Shown piece after piece: positions 52,239-61,625 of a stretch of DNA of 64,000 bases. A program made the position numbers and the translations under genes. The stretch is from Ignavibacteriales bacterium (GTDB taxonomy: Bacteria > Bacteroidota > Ignavibacteria > Ignavibacteriales > Melioribacteraceae), in NCBI GenBank assembly GCA_020635275.1, contig JACKAA010000001.1, positions 310,001-374,000 of the forward strand. Reading direction: 5' to 3'. The stretch's first letter is position 1; every line of letters begins with the position of its first letter. The notes under the pieces are model-generated. The model saw only the letters and a program-made list of their open reading frames with translations, was not told the origin of the DNA and did no database searches.

Positions 52239-53054
52239 TTAACCATTTGTAGGTATTCTTAACTTACTTGAAATGTTTTCAATTTGAGCAGCAATTTGTG
52301 GTGAATTTTCTGAAAGCATTAATGGAGCTTGATTATGAATTGATTTTACAACTTCTTCAGAAAAAGATAATTCGCCTAAAAAGAAAATATCCGATTTTAG
52401 AAAGTGTTTTGTAGCTTTTTCTAAGTTTTCAAATGCTTCTTGGGCTTCATTTTTATTAAAGCATTTATTTACAATCACATTTTTACGAACTTCTGAGTTA
52501 TAACTTTTTAATAACTTAAAAATTACATATGCATCCATTACAGATGTCGGTTCCGGAGATGTAACTATTATAATTTCATCGGATTTCAATAAAACCTGCA
52601 AGGTTCCATTTTCAATTCCTGATGCAGTATCAAAAATTATAACATCATAATTATCTGCAATTGCTTTTAAATCAGAAATTAGCATATTAACTTTATCTTC
52701 ATTCAATTTTGGGTGATCTATTTTACCAGATTCGCCAAAAATTAAATGTAAGTTTTCAGAATAAGGATAAATAATATCTTCCAAACTTTGGTTATAAGTT
52801 AAATAATTATACAAATTCTTCTTTGAGGAAATATTAAAAAGTACATTCTGATTTGCCAAATTTATATCTAAATCAACTAAAAGAACTCTGGAACTTGATT
52901 TAGCCATTTTTAAAGCCATATTGCTGGCAATAAAAGATTTCCCTGTTCCACCTTTTCCAGAAGTAACTGCAAATATTTTGCATTCCCTTTTAGATTTAAC
53001 TTCAGGGTGAAGTAAACTATTTAATTCGTATAATCTTTTAGCTTGACCAAGCAT
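52239..53054 (-). CDS. flhG: MinD-like ATPase FlhG
   Basis: The 271-residue protein has the deviant Walker A KGGTGKS at 34-40, the D of DLDINLANQ and FDTASGIENGTLQ. Its N-terminus MLGQAKRLYEL resembles the FlhF-stimulating DQAxxLR motif of FlhG, with glycine in place of aspartate. FlhG controls flagellar number and position with FlhF, which it overlaps by 1 nt. It also matches FleN/YlxH-type proteins. Confidence 0.93.
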   Translation of the reverse strand: MLGQAKRLYELNSLLHPEVKSKRECKIFAVTSGKGGTGKSFIASNMALKMAKSSSRVLLVDLDINLANQNVLFNISSKKNLYNYLTYNQSLEDIIYPYSENLHLIFGESGKIDHPKLNEDKVNMLISDLKAIADNYDVIIFDTASGIENGTLQVLLKSDEIIIVTSPEPTSVMDAYVIFKLLKSYNSEVRKNVIVNKCFNKNEAQEAFENLEKATKHFLKSDIFFLGELSFSEEVVKSIHNQAPLMLSENSPQIAAQIENISSKLRIPTNG

Positions 53055-54157
53055 TAGTTAAGTTTCCCAGAATAAATCATGTTTGCAATAAATTCACTAT
53101 CAGCAGCAATAATATCATCCGGAATTACTTGTCCGTTTGTTAAATATTTTATTGGAGTTTTAAATTCATCAACAAGGTTTACAATATTTCCGTAAGAAAT
53201 TGCTTCATCCAATTTAGAAAAGACTAAAGCATCATAATTAAGTACTTTAAATTTTTCTGCAACGTCTTTCATAACTTTATAATCACTTGTGCTGTTAATT
53301 ACCAAATAGGTTTCATCAACTTTAACTTTTTTAAGAAAATCATTAATTGAGTTCAATAATTTTTTATTATTCTGACTTCTTCCAACAGTATCAATAAATA
53401 CGATATCTTTATTCTTAAATTTTTTCATAAACTTTGGGATATCATTTGGTTCATAAGCAACAAGAAAATCTATATTGCTTATTTCAGAAAATATCTTTAA
53501 CTGATCTAATGCTCCGAGTCTGTATGTATCAATTGAAATTAAACCAATATTTAAATTGTGAAGAATTTTTGAAATCACTGCCAGCTTTGCTATACATGTT
53601 GTTTTTCCAACGCCAGTTGGTCCAACCAAAGAAATAACTTTAGGCTTATTTTGTTTACTTAATTCAAATTCACTGGTAGGAATCATTGATCCTAAAGTTG
53701 AAATTAAATAATCGTCTCTGTTTGCCTCATCAACGAATGGAGAATATTGACTAACCTTTTCAATAACCGAATTAGCAATTTCAGTTTTTATGTCTTTATC
53801 TAAAAGCTGACTTTTAATTTTTTCAAAATCATCAAATACTTTAACTTTTTGTTCTTTTGGATGTTTAGTTAAATTTTTTGTTCTATCATTTCCTGAAATT
53901 CCATAAATCTTTTCTGTCATTTTTTTCATTTCAGATTGAAAATCTCTTACGTTTGAATTCTCTAAATTATTATTATTCGTTTCAAACGTTTCCTGTTCAT
54001 CAACGCTTGCAGTTATTTCAAACATTTTTTGTTCAAGTCCGTTCTCAAATGAATCAATAACTTTTGTGCTCAAAACAATTGCTTCATCACCAAATACTTC
54101 TTTCATTTCTGCAATTGCTTCTTTAAGTGTTTTAGCTTTGAACTTTTTTATCTGCAT
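53054..54157 (-). CDS. flhF: SRP-like GTPase FlhF
   Basis: The 367-residue protein starts with MQIKKFKAKTLKEAIAEMKEVFGDEAIVLST, the FlhF B domain, then a variable linker and an SRP-type NG domain with GPTGVGKTT at 179-187, DTYRLGALDQL and DTVGRSQ. FlhF sets where flagella are built together with FlhG. flhA lies 1 nt upstream. Confidence 0.94.
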   Translation of the reverse strand: MQIKKFKAKTLKEAIAEMKEVFGDEAIVLSTKVIDSFENGLEQKMFEITASVDEQETFETNNNNLENSNVRDFQSEMKKMTEKIYGISGNDRTKNLTKHPKEQKVKVFDDFEKIKSQLLDKDIKTEIANSVIEKVSQYSPFVDEANRDDYLISTLGSMIPTSEFELSKQNKPKVISLVGPTGVGKTTCIAKLAVISKILHNLNIGLISIDTYRLGALDQLKIFSEISNIDFLVAYEPNDIPKFMKKFKNKDIVFIDTVGRSQNNKKLLNSINDFLKKVKVDETYLVINSTSDYKVMKDVAEKFKVLNYDALVFSKLDEAISYGNIVNLVDEFKTPIKYLTNGQVIPDDIIAADSEFIANMIYSGKLN

Positions 54158-54158
54158 G

Positions 54159-56201
54159 CTAAACCTCTAATTTTCCAATAAATTCAATTTCAATATTAGC
54201 TGGTAATTCTGTAAAAGAAAGAATAGATATATCCGGGAAAGATGAATTAATCAATCTAAACAAATAAGGCCTAATTGTAGCTGATGTAATTAATATTGGC
54301 GTATATCCCAAATTTCTAAACGATTTTAATTGTTCTTTAATTGCATTATTCAATTGTGAAAGCATTTCCGGAGTTAATCCAAGTGTATGTGTTGCATCTC
54401 CTTGCTGTGATAAAGCATTAGTGATATATTCATCAAGATTTTCCCCAACAACAGATGCGTGAATAATATTATTTGAATCCTTAAATAAACTAGCTATTGT
54501 ATCACCTAATGAATGCCTTACATATTCTGTTAGCACATCAATATTTTTAGTTACCTTAGAATAATCAATAAGTGATTCTAATATTTGAACCAAATCTTTA
54601 ATTGGAACTAATTCTTTCAATAAATTTTGAAGCACTTTTTGAATTGTTCCAAGTGGTAAAGTCTCAGAATTAATATCTTCTATAACTGCAGGATAATCTT
54701 CTTTTAAGTTTTCCAATAATTTTTTAACTGATTGTCTAGTTAATATCTTATCAAAATGCTTTTTAATTGTTTCTTGTAAATGAGTTGAAAGCACTGACAC
54801 AGCATCCACAACTGTGTAGCCAATCAATTCAGCTTTATCTTTTTCCTGATCTGAAATCCAATATCCATCTAATCCAAACGCAGGATCTTTTGTTGGAATT
54901 CCACTTAATTTTTCAGAAATATTACCTGAATTCATTGCAAGAAATCTATCTGCATATATTTCATAATGAGCAACAATATTTCCTTTAATTTTAATTATAT
55001 ACTCATTTGGTCTAAGTTGTAAATTATCTCTAACTCTTACAGGAGGGACTAAAACACCAAATTCCAAAGCAACAAATTTTCGTGTTGAAGATATTTTCTG
55101 AAATAGGTTGCCTCCTTGGTTGTCATCTACAAGAGTAATTAAACCATAACCAATTTCAACTTCCACAGGATCAACCTGCAAATATCCTTCAACTTTTTCT
55201 TCTTTCTCTTCAGTTTCTTGTGTTTCTTCGTTTCCTTCTAATAACAAAGCAGATTTTATATTTTTATTTACAATGAAAGTTGCAGCTCCTAATCCTCCAC
55301 CTAATAGTAAGAATGGAATTGTTGGCATACCAGGCACCATTGAAAATAATAATACAGCTCCGGCCACAGTTCCTAAAACCCTAGGGTTAGAAAACAACTG
55401 CGTTTTCATTTGGCTATCCATTGAACTTCCGGATGTACTTTTAGTTACAACCATACCAGCAGCTGTAGCAATAAGTAATGCTGGTACTTGAGAAACCAAG
55501 CCATCACCAATTGTCAAAATTGTATAAGTCTGTAAAGCATCAGTAATGCTAATTCCATTTTGTACAACTCCAATTATAATACCGCCGACAATATTTATAG
55601 CATTTATTATCAATCCGGCAATAGCATCACCTTTTACAAACTTTGAAGCTCCATCCATTGACCCAAAAAATTCAGCTTCGTGAGCAATATTGTCTCTTCT
55701 TGTTCTTGCTTCTGCTTCGGTAATTAATCCACTATTAAGATCAGCATCAATAGCCATTTGCTTACCAGGCATTGCATCCAAAGTAAATCTTGCTGCAACT
55801 TCAGAAATCCTGCCTGAACCTTTAACAATTACCATAAACTGAATAATTACAAGAATCAAGAATACAATAAATCCAACAACGTAACTTCCGCCAACTACAA
55901 ACGATCCAAAAGTTTCAATTACTTTACCGGCATATCCATCGATTAATATTAATCTTGTTGAACTAATGTTAAGAGCCAATCTGAATATTGTTAATACTAG
56001 CAACAAACCTGGAAAGGCGGATATTTCTAATGGTGAGTTTATATATAATGATGCAATTAAAATTAATATTGCTAACGTAATATTCAACGCCAAGAAGAAG
56101 TCAAGCAAAAATGGGGACAATGGAATAATCATTAATCCTAAAATGAAGATTATTCCAAATGCAAAAAGTATATCGGTATTTTTAAGTATTCTTTCTAACA
56201 T
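54159..56201 (-). CDS. flhA: Flagellar export gate protein FlhA
   Basis: The 680-residue protein has eight N-terminal membrane helices, the conserved loop GRISEVAARFTLDAMPGKQMAIDADLNSGL (shortened), the GDAIAGLIINAINIVGG segment and a large cytoplasmic C-terminal domain from about 330. FlhA forms the nonameric ring that binds chaperone-substrate complexes. It overlaps flhB by 1 nt. Confidence 0.97.
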   Translation of the reverse strand: MLERILKNTDILFAFGIIFILGLMIIPLSPFLLDFFLALNITLAILILIASLYINSPLEISAFPGLLLVLTIFRLALNISSTRLILIDGYAGKVIETFGSFVVGGSYVVGFIVFLILVIIQFMVIVKGSGRISEVAARFTLDAMPGKQMAIDADLNSGLITEAEARTRRDNIAHEAEFFGSMDGASKFVKGDAIAGLIINAINIVGGIIIGVVQNGISITDALQTYTILTIGDGLVSQVPALLIATAAGMVVTKSTSGSSMDSQMKTQLFSNPRVLGTVAGAVLLFSMVPGMPTIPFLLLGGGLGAATFIVNKNIKSALLLEGNEETQETEEKEEKVEGYLQVDPVEVEIGYGLITLVDDNQGGNLFQKISSTRKFVALEFGVLVPPVRVRDNLQLRPNEYIIKIKGNIVAHYEIYADRFLAMNSGNISEKLSGIPTKDPAFGLDGYWISDQEKDKAELIGYTVVDAVSVLSTHLQETIKKHFDKILTRQSVKKLLENLKEDYPAVIEDINSETLPLGTIQKVLQNLLKELVPIKDLVQILESLIDYSKVTKNIDVLTEYVRHSLGDTIASLFKDSNNIIHASVVGENLDEYITNALSQQGDATHTLGLTPEMLSQLNNAIKEQLKSFRNLGYTPILITSATIRPYLFRLINSSFPDISILSFTELPANIEIEFIGKLEV

Positions 56202-57286
56202 TATATTATCTTCTTACGTTTTCGTTCTTCTTTAAGTTTGAATATGTATGCAAGAATTTGTGCCACTGCTTTGAATAAATTTTCTGGTATTTCTTGGCCA
56301 ACTTCACATGCTTTATATAAAGCTCTTGCAAGTTGTACATCTTCATGCAATGGAACATTATTATCTTTTGCAATTTGTTTAATTTTTTGAGCTAATAAAT
56401 CTTGACCTTTAGCAATTACTTTTGGAGCGAATGATTTACCTACTTCATATTTCAATGCAACAGCAAAGTGAGTCGGGTTTGTAATAACAACATCAGCTTT
56501 TGGTACATCTTGTAGCATTCTTTTACGAGCCATTTCAAATTGTTTACTCTTTATCTGTGATTTAACATGAGGATCACCTTCAGTCTGTTTATGCTCTTCT
56601 TTTACTTCTTGCTTTGTCATCTTTAAATCGTCTTTGAACTTATACTTCTGATAAGCAAAATCAATAAATGCTATCGCAACATAAACAAGAGAAACTCTCC
56701 AAAGAAATTCTATTGAATTATCCAACATATAATCCACAATCTCTGTAACAGTAAAATTTACCAATCCAATTGAGCTCAAAACCATGTCTTCTAATATTAT
56801 ATAGGAGAAAATACCAACAACTCCTAATTTTGCAACAGATTTAAGCAGTTCAACTAAAGGTCGTGTAGTTAAAAATGAATTTTTAAATCCTGTTATTGGA
56901 TTAAGTTTATTAAGTTTTGGTTGAAGAGCTTTTGGAGTAAATCTAAAACCGACTTGGCCGTATCCAACTGCAAATGATATTATTACTATTGCTAATAAAA
57001 CCGGAAATACAGCAGCAACAAAAAACATAGCAGCTTTCATTCCATAAAGACTTAAAACATTTACACTAAGTTCTAAAGTATCAAGTGAAGAAAAGATATA
57101 GGTTGACATGCTCCACAATTTTGAACCCAAATAATCTTTAGTAAAAAAGAGCACAAGTAAACCAGTAGTAAAAACTGCCAAAGAATTTAATTCTTGACTT
57201 CTGGCTACTTTACCTTCATTTCGACTGTCTTCTAATTTCTTCCCAGTCGCTTGTTCGGTTTTTTCTTGTCCGTCTCTTTCAGCCAT
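56201..57286 (-). CDS. flhB: Flagellar export switch protein FlhB
   Basis: The 361-residue protein has four membrane helices and a cytoplasmic domain with the self-cleavage site N270-P271-T-H in VVITNPTHFAVALKY. Cleavage there changes substrate specificity from rod/hook to filament in concert with FliK. A long charged linker (about 215-260) precedes the site. The gene lies directly after fliR. Confidence 0.97.
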   Translation of the reverse strand: MAERDGQEKTEQATGKKLEDSRNEGKVARSQELNSLAVFTTGLLVLFFTKDYLGSKLWSMSTYIFSSLDTLELSVNVLSLYGMKAAMFFVAAVFPVLLAIVIISFAVGYGQVGFRFTPKALQPKLNKLNPITGFKNSFLTTRPLVELLKSVAKLGVVGIFSYIILEDMVLSSIGLVNFTVTEIVDYMLDNSIEFLWRVSLVYVAIAFIDFAYQKYKFKDDLKMTKQEVKEEHKQTEGDPHVKSQIKSKQFEMARKRMLQDVPKADVVITNPTHFAVALKYEVGKSFAPKVIAKGQDLLAQKIKQIAKDNNVPLHEDVQLARALYKACEVGQEIPENLFKAVAQILAYIFKLKEERKRKKII

Positions 57287-58063
57287 TTAATTTGCCAACA
57301 CTTTAACTAGTTCTAATAATTTATCTTCATATTCATAAATAAGATTTCTAAATAAATAGATATATAATGGTGTAACTAATACTAGAAGAAACAATCCCAA
57401 TCCAATTTTTAGAGGTAATAGAACAAAGAAAACTTGAAATGATGGACTTATTCTTGAAATAATTCCGCTTGCTATATGAATTAAAAAAAATGCAACAATT
57501 ATTGGAGATGCAATTTTAACAGCTAAAATAAAAATACTGCCTGAGTATTTTATAATCATTTCATAGGCTTTCTCAGTAACTTCAAATCCTCCAATAGGAA
57601 TTACTTTAAATGAATATGATAAAGATTGTACAACAAAATGATGACCATCGATTAAAATAAAAACAACAACAGCAGCCATTGAAAGAATAGTTGCAATTAC
57701 GTTGCCGTCATCACCAGTAACCGGATCAAACATTGATGACATTGCTAAGCCCATGTCACGTCCAACCAATAAGCCAGCAAATGAAATTCCTTGTAAAACA
57801 AGATTCAAAGTAAAACCCATAACTATTCCGACCATTACTTCTTTAAAAGCCATAATAATCAGAAAAAGAATCTGTTCATCTTGTTGAAATGGATAAGGTT
57901 CTACGTTAAAAAATATTATATAAGTCAAAATTAAGGCTAATATCATTCTAACCAATACAGGAATTGTATCGCTATTATACAAAGGAACAAATGTAAGCAT
58001 AGCTCCAATTCTAATAAACACCATTAGACCGGTTAAAAAATCAGATACAAGTAATTCCGTCAT
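57287..58063 (-). CDS. fliR: Flagellar export protein FliR
   Basis: The 258-residue protein has six to seven membrane helices and the FliR pattern (MTELLVSDFLTGLMVFIRIGAML, GRDMGLAMSSMFDPVTGDDGN, QSLSYSFKVIPIGGF). With FliP and FliQ it forms the export gate. It overlaps fliQ by 4 nt. Confidence 0.95.
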   Translation of the reverse strand: MTELLVSDFLTGLMVFIRIGAMLTFVPLYNSDTIPVLVRMILALILTYIIFFNVEPYPFQQDEQILFLIIMAFKEVMVGIVMGFTLNLVLQGISFAGLLVGRDMGLAMSSMFDPVTGDDGNVIATILSMAAVVVFILIDGHHFVVQSLSYSFKVIPIGGFEVTEKAYEMIIKYSGSIFILAVKIASPIIVAFFLIHIASGIISRISPSFQVFFVLLPLKIGLGLFLLVLVTPLYIYLFRNLIYEYEDKLLELVKVLAN

Positions 58064-58329
58064 TTTACCACAGTAGTAATTAGGTTAAAAATTTTGTGAG
58101 TAAAAGAAATCATTTTATCAGTAATAAAAGGTAATGCAATTATTATGGCAACGGCAGTAATTATAATTTTAGGAACAAATGTTAATGTTGTTTCTTGTAT
58201 TGAAGTTGCTGCCTGAAATATTGAAATTATAACACCAATTACTAATCCGGCTCCTAAAATTGGAAGTAGAATTAGCAATACAAGAAAAAATGCTTCACTT
58301 AGTATTTCTATAATTAAATCTATGTTCAT
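58060..58329 (-). CDS. fliQ: Flagellar export protein FliQ
   Basis: The 89-residue product from the ATG at 58327-58329 is the usual FliQ size with two membrane helices; an upstream in-frame extension would read into fliP. It begins MNIDLIIEILSEAFFLVLLI and contains ISIFQAATSIQETTLTFVPKI. The stop of fliP and the start of fliQ share one base (TAATG). Confidence 0.93.
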   Translation of the reverse strand: MNIDLIIEILSEAFFLVLLILLPILGAGLVIGVIISIFQAATSIQETTLTFVPKIIITAVAIIIALPFITDKMISFTHKIFNLITTVVK

Positions 58330-59090
58330 TACATTAAACTCCTTACAACAGAACCAATCACTAGGCTCCATCCATCTACTAAAACAAATAGTAGTATTTT
58401 AAATGGCATTGAAATCATCATTGGCGGCAGCATCATCATACCCATCGACATTAAAATACTAGAAACAATCATATCTACCATTACAAAAGGAATGAATAAA
58501 AAGAATCCAATTATAAAACCGGCTCTTAATTCACTTAAAACAAAAGAAGGAATTAATACGTGAATTGGTAATTCAGCTTGTGTATTTGGTCTAGGCATGT
58601 TTGCTAATTCCAAAAAGAATTTTAATTCTTCTTGTCTTGTATTTTTCAACATAAATTTTCGTAACGGTTCTATACCTTTATCATATGCTTCTTCAATATT
58701 AATTTCTTTATCTAAATATGGTTTAAGAGCTTTTTCATGAAATTCATTCCAAGTTGGAGCCATTACAAAAAATGTTATAAATAATGCAACTCCGGCTAAT
58801 AGTTGATTTGGAGGCATTTGCTGGGTGCCAAGTGCATTCTTTAAAAAGTGAAAAACAATGATTATTCTTAAATAAGAAGTGGTCATTATTAATATTGATG
58901 GTGCCAACGATAAAATTGTAAGAAGCAGTAAAAGCTGTAAAGTTACTGCAATATCATCAGGATTATCGGAGGTTCCTAAATTGATACCAATATTAGGCAA
59001 GGGAACTGTTTGTGATTGCTGAGCTAGTAAACTTGAATCATTAAATATTATTAGAAGAAAAATTACAGTTATGGGGATTAAGCGTTTCAT
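58329..59090 (-). CDS. fliP: Flagellar export protein FliP
   Basis: The 253-residue protein has a signal peptide (about 1-23) and four helices, with the family motifs SYLRIIIVFHFLKNALGTQQMPPNQ and MVDMIVSSILMSMGMMMLPPMMISMPFKI (both shortened here). FliP is the core of the FliPQR export pore. fliO overlaps it by 4 nt. Confidence 0.96.
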   Translation of the reverse strand: MKRLIPITVIFLLIIFNDSSLLAQQSQTVPLPNIGINLGTSDNPDDIAVTLQLLLLLTILSLAPSILIMTTSYLRIIIVFHFLKNALGTQQMPPNQLLAGVALFITFFVMAPTWNEFHEKALKPYLDKEINIEEAYDKGIEPLRKFMLKNTRQEELKFFLELANMPRPNTQAELPIHVLIPSFVLSELRAGFIIGFFLFIPFVMVDMIVSSILMSMGMMMLPPMMISMPFKILLFVLVDGWSLVIGSVVRSLM

Positions 59091-59431
59091 TTAATTCCCA
59101 TATTGCTTTTTAATAATTGCAAAAAATTTGGTTTCTCTGTATTAGTCTTGGCTTGATTTAAGTTTTCAGAAAATGCCTGATCTAGCTTATCAATCAAATT
59201 AATTGATTGATCTGAAATACCTAAGAGGTAAATATTATCATTAAATTCAACGACCGATAAAAATTTTTTAGGAAGAAGTGTTTGAGTAGAAATTACTTTT
59301 ACTTTTGAATCAGAACTGGCTTTTTGATCAAAAGAAAAAAGATACTTTTTAACAAAATAAAGCAAGCCGTACATAAAGCCTGCCATTACAGCTAAAATTA
59401 AAAATATTTTAATTATGTCCCAAGTGTTCAC
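59087..59431 (-). CDS. fliO: Flagellar export protein FliO
   Basis: The 114-residue protein starts at a GTG and has one N-terminal membrane helix (about 9-28) and a cytoplasmic domain with VKVISTQTLLPKKFLSVVEFNDNIYLLGISDQSINLI, which matches the FliO fold. It helps FliP assemble. It overlaps fliN and fliP by 4 nt each. Confidence 0.88.
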   Translation of the reverse strand: MNTWDIIKIFLILAVMAGFMYGLLYFVKKYLFSFDQKASSDSKVKVISTQTLLPKKFLSVVEFNDNIYLLGISDQSINLIDKLDQAFSENLNQAKTNTEKPNFLQLLKSNMGIK

Positions 59432-59883
59432 GATTTCAATCCTTGAAGTCTTTCGCTAGTCTCCAGTAAATTTGTAATTCTAATACCAAAATGCTTATCA
59501 ATAACAACTACTTCACCTTCAGCAATTTTTTTATTATTTACAAAAACATCTACAGGTTCACTTGCCAACTTTTCCAATTCAATTACATATCCTCTTTCAA
59601 GCTCAAGAATATCTTTTATTTGCATTTTTGTTCTGCCAAGTTCTATATAAACATTTAATTGAAGATCCTTTAAAAATTCAAGTTTATCATCTTCAAAAAA
59701 ACTTTTCTTTTTTGATTCATCGAATTTTGGAAAATCTGCAATACTGGCATTAACATTTTGTTTTAATTGTTCTTCTTCTAAAGCAGCAAGCATTTGTGCT
59801 TCTGCTTCTTCTTCGCTAACATCAACATGTTGATTTTTTTCAGATTCTGATGATTCTTTTGCTTTTTTATCTTTCTCGGCCAT
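59428..59883 (-). CDS. fliN: Flagellar switch protein FliN
   Basis: The 151-residue protein has an acidic, coiled N-terminal half and a SpoA domain (about 80-148: NVYIELGRTKMQIKDILELERGYVIELEKL, EPVDVFVNNKKIAEGEVVVID). FliN sits in the C-ring and binds FliH and FliM. The acidic extension is longer than in E. coli FliN (137), but FliY-type CheC motifs are not visible. Confidence 0.93.
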   Translation of the reverse strand: MAEKDKKAKESSESEKNQHVDVSEEEAEAQMLAALEEEQLKQNVNASIADFPKFDESKKKSFFEDDKLEFLKDLQLNVYIELGRTKMQIKDILELERGYVIELEKLASEPVDVFVNNKKIAEGEVVVIDKHFGIRITNLLETSERLQGLKS

Positions 59884-59884
59884 A

Positions 59885-60871
59885 TTAATTCTTCCTTTTA
59901 TCTACTCTTTTTGTAATTTTTACAGCTTTATGACTGTTAACAACTCCTGTTACTCCATTAAACATGTGTTTTTTCTCAACACTAATTTTAACTTCATCTC
60001 CAATTCTTTTATCAATTTTAATTACATCACCAATTTTAAGTTTGACAAGTTGACTAAAAGAAATTGAGGATTCTCCAAATTCAACTTCCAGATTTAGTTC
60101 TGTCTTTTTTAGATGATTTGTTAAAATATTTTGAGCAGTCGTTCCTTGATATTTTATTGGTCTGATTGATGATAAATTTTGACTGCTTAATTTTGAAAGA
60201 ATAGTATCAAATGCATAGGTTGCAAAACATAAATTCATCATATATGTTTCTTCACCAATGTGAACTTCGAATGTTATAAGAAGCACACTTTCACTTTGTG
60301 AAGTTATTTGCACAAAATCTATATCCGGTTCAAATTTATCAATCTTAAAATCATAATCACCAATTATTTGCCATGCTTTACCCAAATCCTGAAGTATTTT
60401 TTTAATTACAACTTCCAATACTTTTTGTTCAATTGGCGTTATTACTTGCGAATTCTTTTTCCCTTTACCATTTCCGCCTAATAGTCTATCGACTAAGGTT
60501 AATGCAAACTCAGAACTAAATTCTAAAATTCCCTTAATATCGGTATGATTAATATCAAATGTGAATAAGCAAGCCGGATTTGATACTGAAAGAACATATT
60601 CAGAATAATAAATTTGATCAACTGAAGTAACGTTGCACGTTACAATAGATTGCAGCTTTGCCATTAAATAAGAACTGAACATTTCTGCAAAGTTTTCATT
60701 TATATTATGAATTGTTCTTAATTGATTTTTTGAAATTCTATTAGGTAATCTAAAATCAAATGGAATTACTTCTTTTTCTACATGTGCAGAAGTTTCAACT
60801 GATTTCTCAGCTCCAGCTTCAACATTATTAAGAAGCGCATCTATTTCTTGTTGTGATAGTACTTCTGCCAT
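59885..60871 (-). CDS. fliM: Flagellar switch protein FliM
   Basis: The 328-residue protein has the N-terminal CheY-binding motif LSQQEIDALLNNV (about 5-17), the PFDFRLPNRISKNQL region, the middle domain with GGNGKG and a C-terminal SpoA domain (about 240-320). FliM links chemotaxis signalling to the rotor. It is followed by fliN after 1 nt and preceded by fliL. Confidence 0.96.
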   Translation of the reverse strand: MAEVLSQQEIDALLNNVEAGAEKSVETSAHVEKEVIPFDFRLPNRISKNQLRTIHNINENFAEMFSSYLMAKLQSIVTCNVTSVDQIYYSEYVLSVSNPACLFTFDINHTDIKGILEFSSEFALTLVDRLLGGNGKGKKNSQVITPIEQKVLEVVIKKILQDLGKAWQIIGDYDFKIDKFEPDIDFVQITSQSESVLLITFEVHIGEETYMMNLCFATYAFDTILSKLSSQNLSSIRPIKYQGTTAQNILTNHLKKTELNLEVEFGESSISFSQLVKLKIGDVIKIDKRIGDEVKISVEKKHMFNGVTGVVNSHKAVKITKRVDKRKN

Positions 60872-60872
60872 T

Positions 60873-61409
60873 TTAATTTATTAGATATTTACTGAAATAA
60901 ACATTTTTAATTTTTGCTTTTGGATATGTTTCGTTCAACTTATCTGCAAGTTCAATTTTCAACGAATCTTTTAATTGAATATTACTAAGTGCACTTAATG
61001 TTTTTTGAGCTATAGTATTTATGACCATATCTTTTATAACTACTTCGTTTTCTTGCAGCATTGTTAAGTTTTCTTCACTTGGAACTCCAAACCCAACTGA
61101 GAGAAGTAATAATCTCTGACCGCTAGTACCTGCCGGATTAATAATTAAATCTTCAATGCTGAAAATATGCGTTGAATTTGCATGTGCACTATCACTTTCT
61201 TCATCTGTTTCTTCTTCTGTTTGTTCAGAATGTTCACCATCTTTAGATGAATTAGTGTTTGGTGCACTTTTAACTAAAAATGTTGCAGTTATAAAATAAA
61301 CCAGAACTAGTTGGATTATAAAAAGTGGCAACCCAATAAAGATTACTTTTAGGTTAAATCCTTTTTTTGGTTTTTCTTTTTTTTCTTCTTTTTTAGCTTC
61401 TTCTGCCAT
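60873..61409 (-). CDS. fliL: Flagellar basal body protein FliL
   Basis: The 178-residue protein has a lysine-rich cytoplasmic N-terminus (about 1-25), one membrane helix (about 27-48), an acidic linker (about 55-80) and a periplasmic FliL domain (IFSIEDLIINPAGTSGQRLLLLSVGFGVPSEE, shortened). It supports stator function. It is preceded by GGAGAG and by a leader that carries TGGCATACCAATTGAA, and is the first gene of the export unit. Confidence 0.93.
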   Translation of the reverse strand: MAEEAKKEEKKEKPKKGFNLKVIFIGLPLFIIQLVLVYFITATFLVKSAPNTNSSKDGEHSEQTEEETDEESDSAHANSTHIFSIEDLIINPAGTSGQRLLLLSVGFGVPSEENLTMLQENEVVIKDMVINTIAQKTLSALSNIQLKDSLKIELADKLNETYPKAKIKNVYFSKYLIN

Positions 61410-61439
61410 ATTCTATTCTCTCCAATTTTAATTATTTTA

Positions 61440-61455
61440 TTCAATTGGTATGCCA
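61440..61455 (-). promoter_or_regulatory. Candidate promoter element upstream of fliL
   Basis: TGGCATACCAATTGAA on the minus strand, ending 30 nt before the fliL ATG. A related 16-mer lies at 52153-52168 before the fliA unit. It resembles a -24/-12 box, but the -12 part is TTGA instead of TTGC. Confidence 0.35.
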
Positions 61456-61585
61456 TTGATGAGAATTATGAAAATAGAGAAAAAAGCCACAAAAGCGGTT
61501 TTTTTGCGGAAAACTCAATGAGAAAAGTGTAGAATATTAACCATTTGTTTAATTCTAATGAATTATTCAAATAGTTTAAAATATA

Positions 61586-61610
61586 TAGGGGATCAAGAAT
61601 CGATCCCCTA
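61586..61610. terminator. Hairpin between flgE and fliL
   Basis: TAGGGGATC (61586-61594), loop AAGAATC and GATCCCCTA (61602-61610), a 9-bp perfect stem. It follows the flgE stop on the minus strand, where the sequence after it is TATATATTTT; the plus strand has TTTTATG. The T-tract is weak in either sense, so partial termination or mRNA 3' protection are both plausible. Confidence 0.6.
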
Positions 61611-61625
61611 TTTTATGTATTATTT

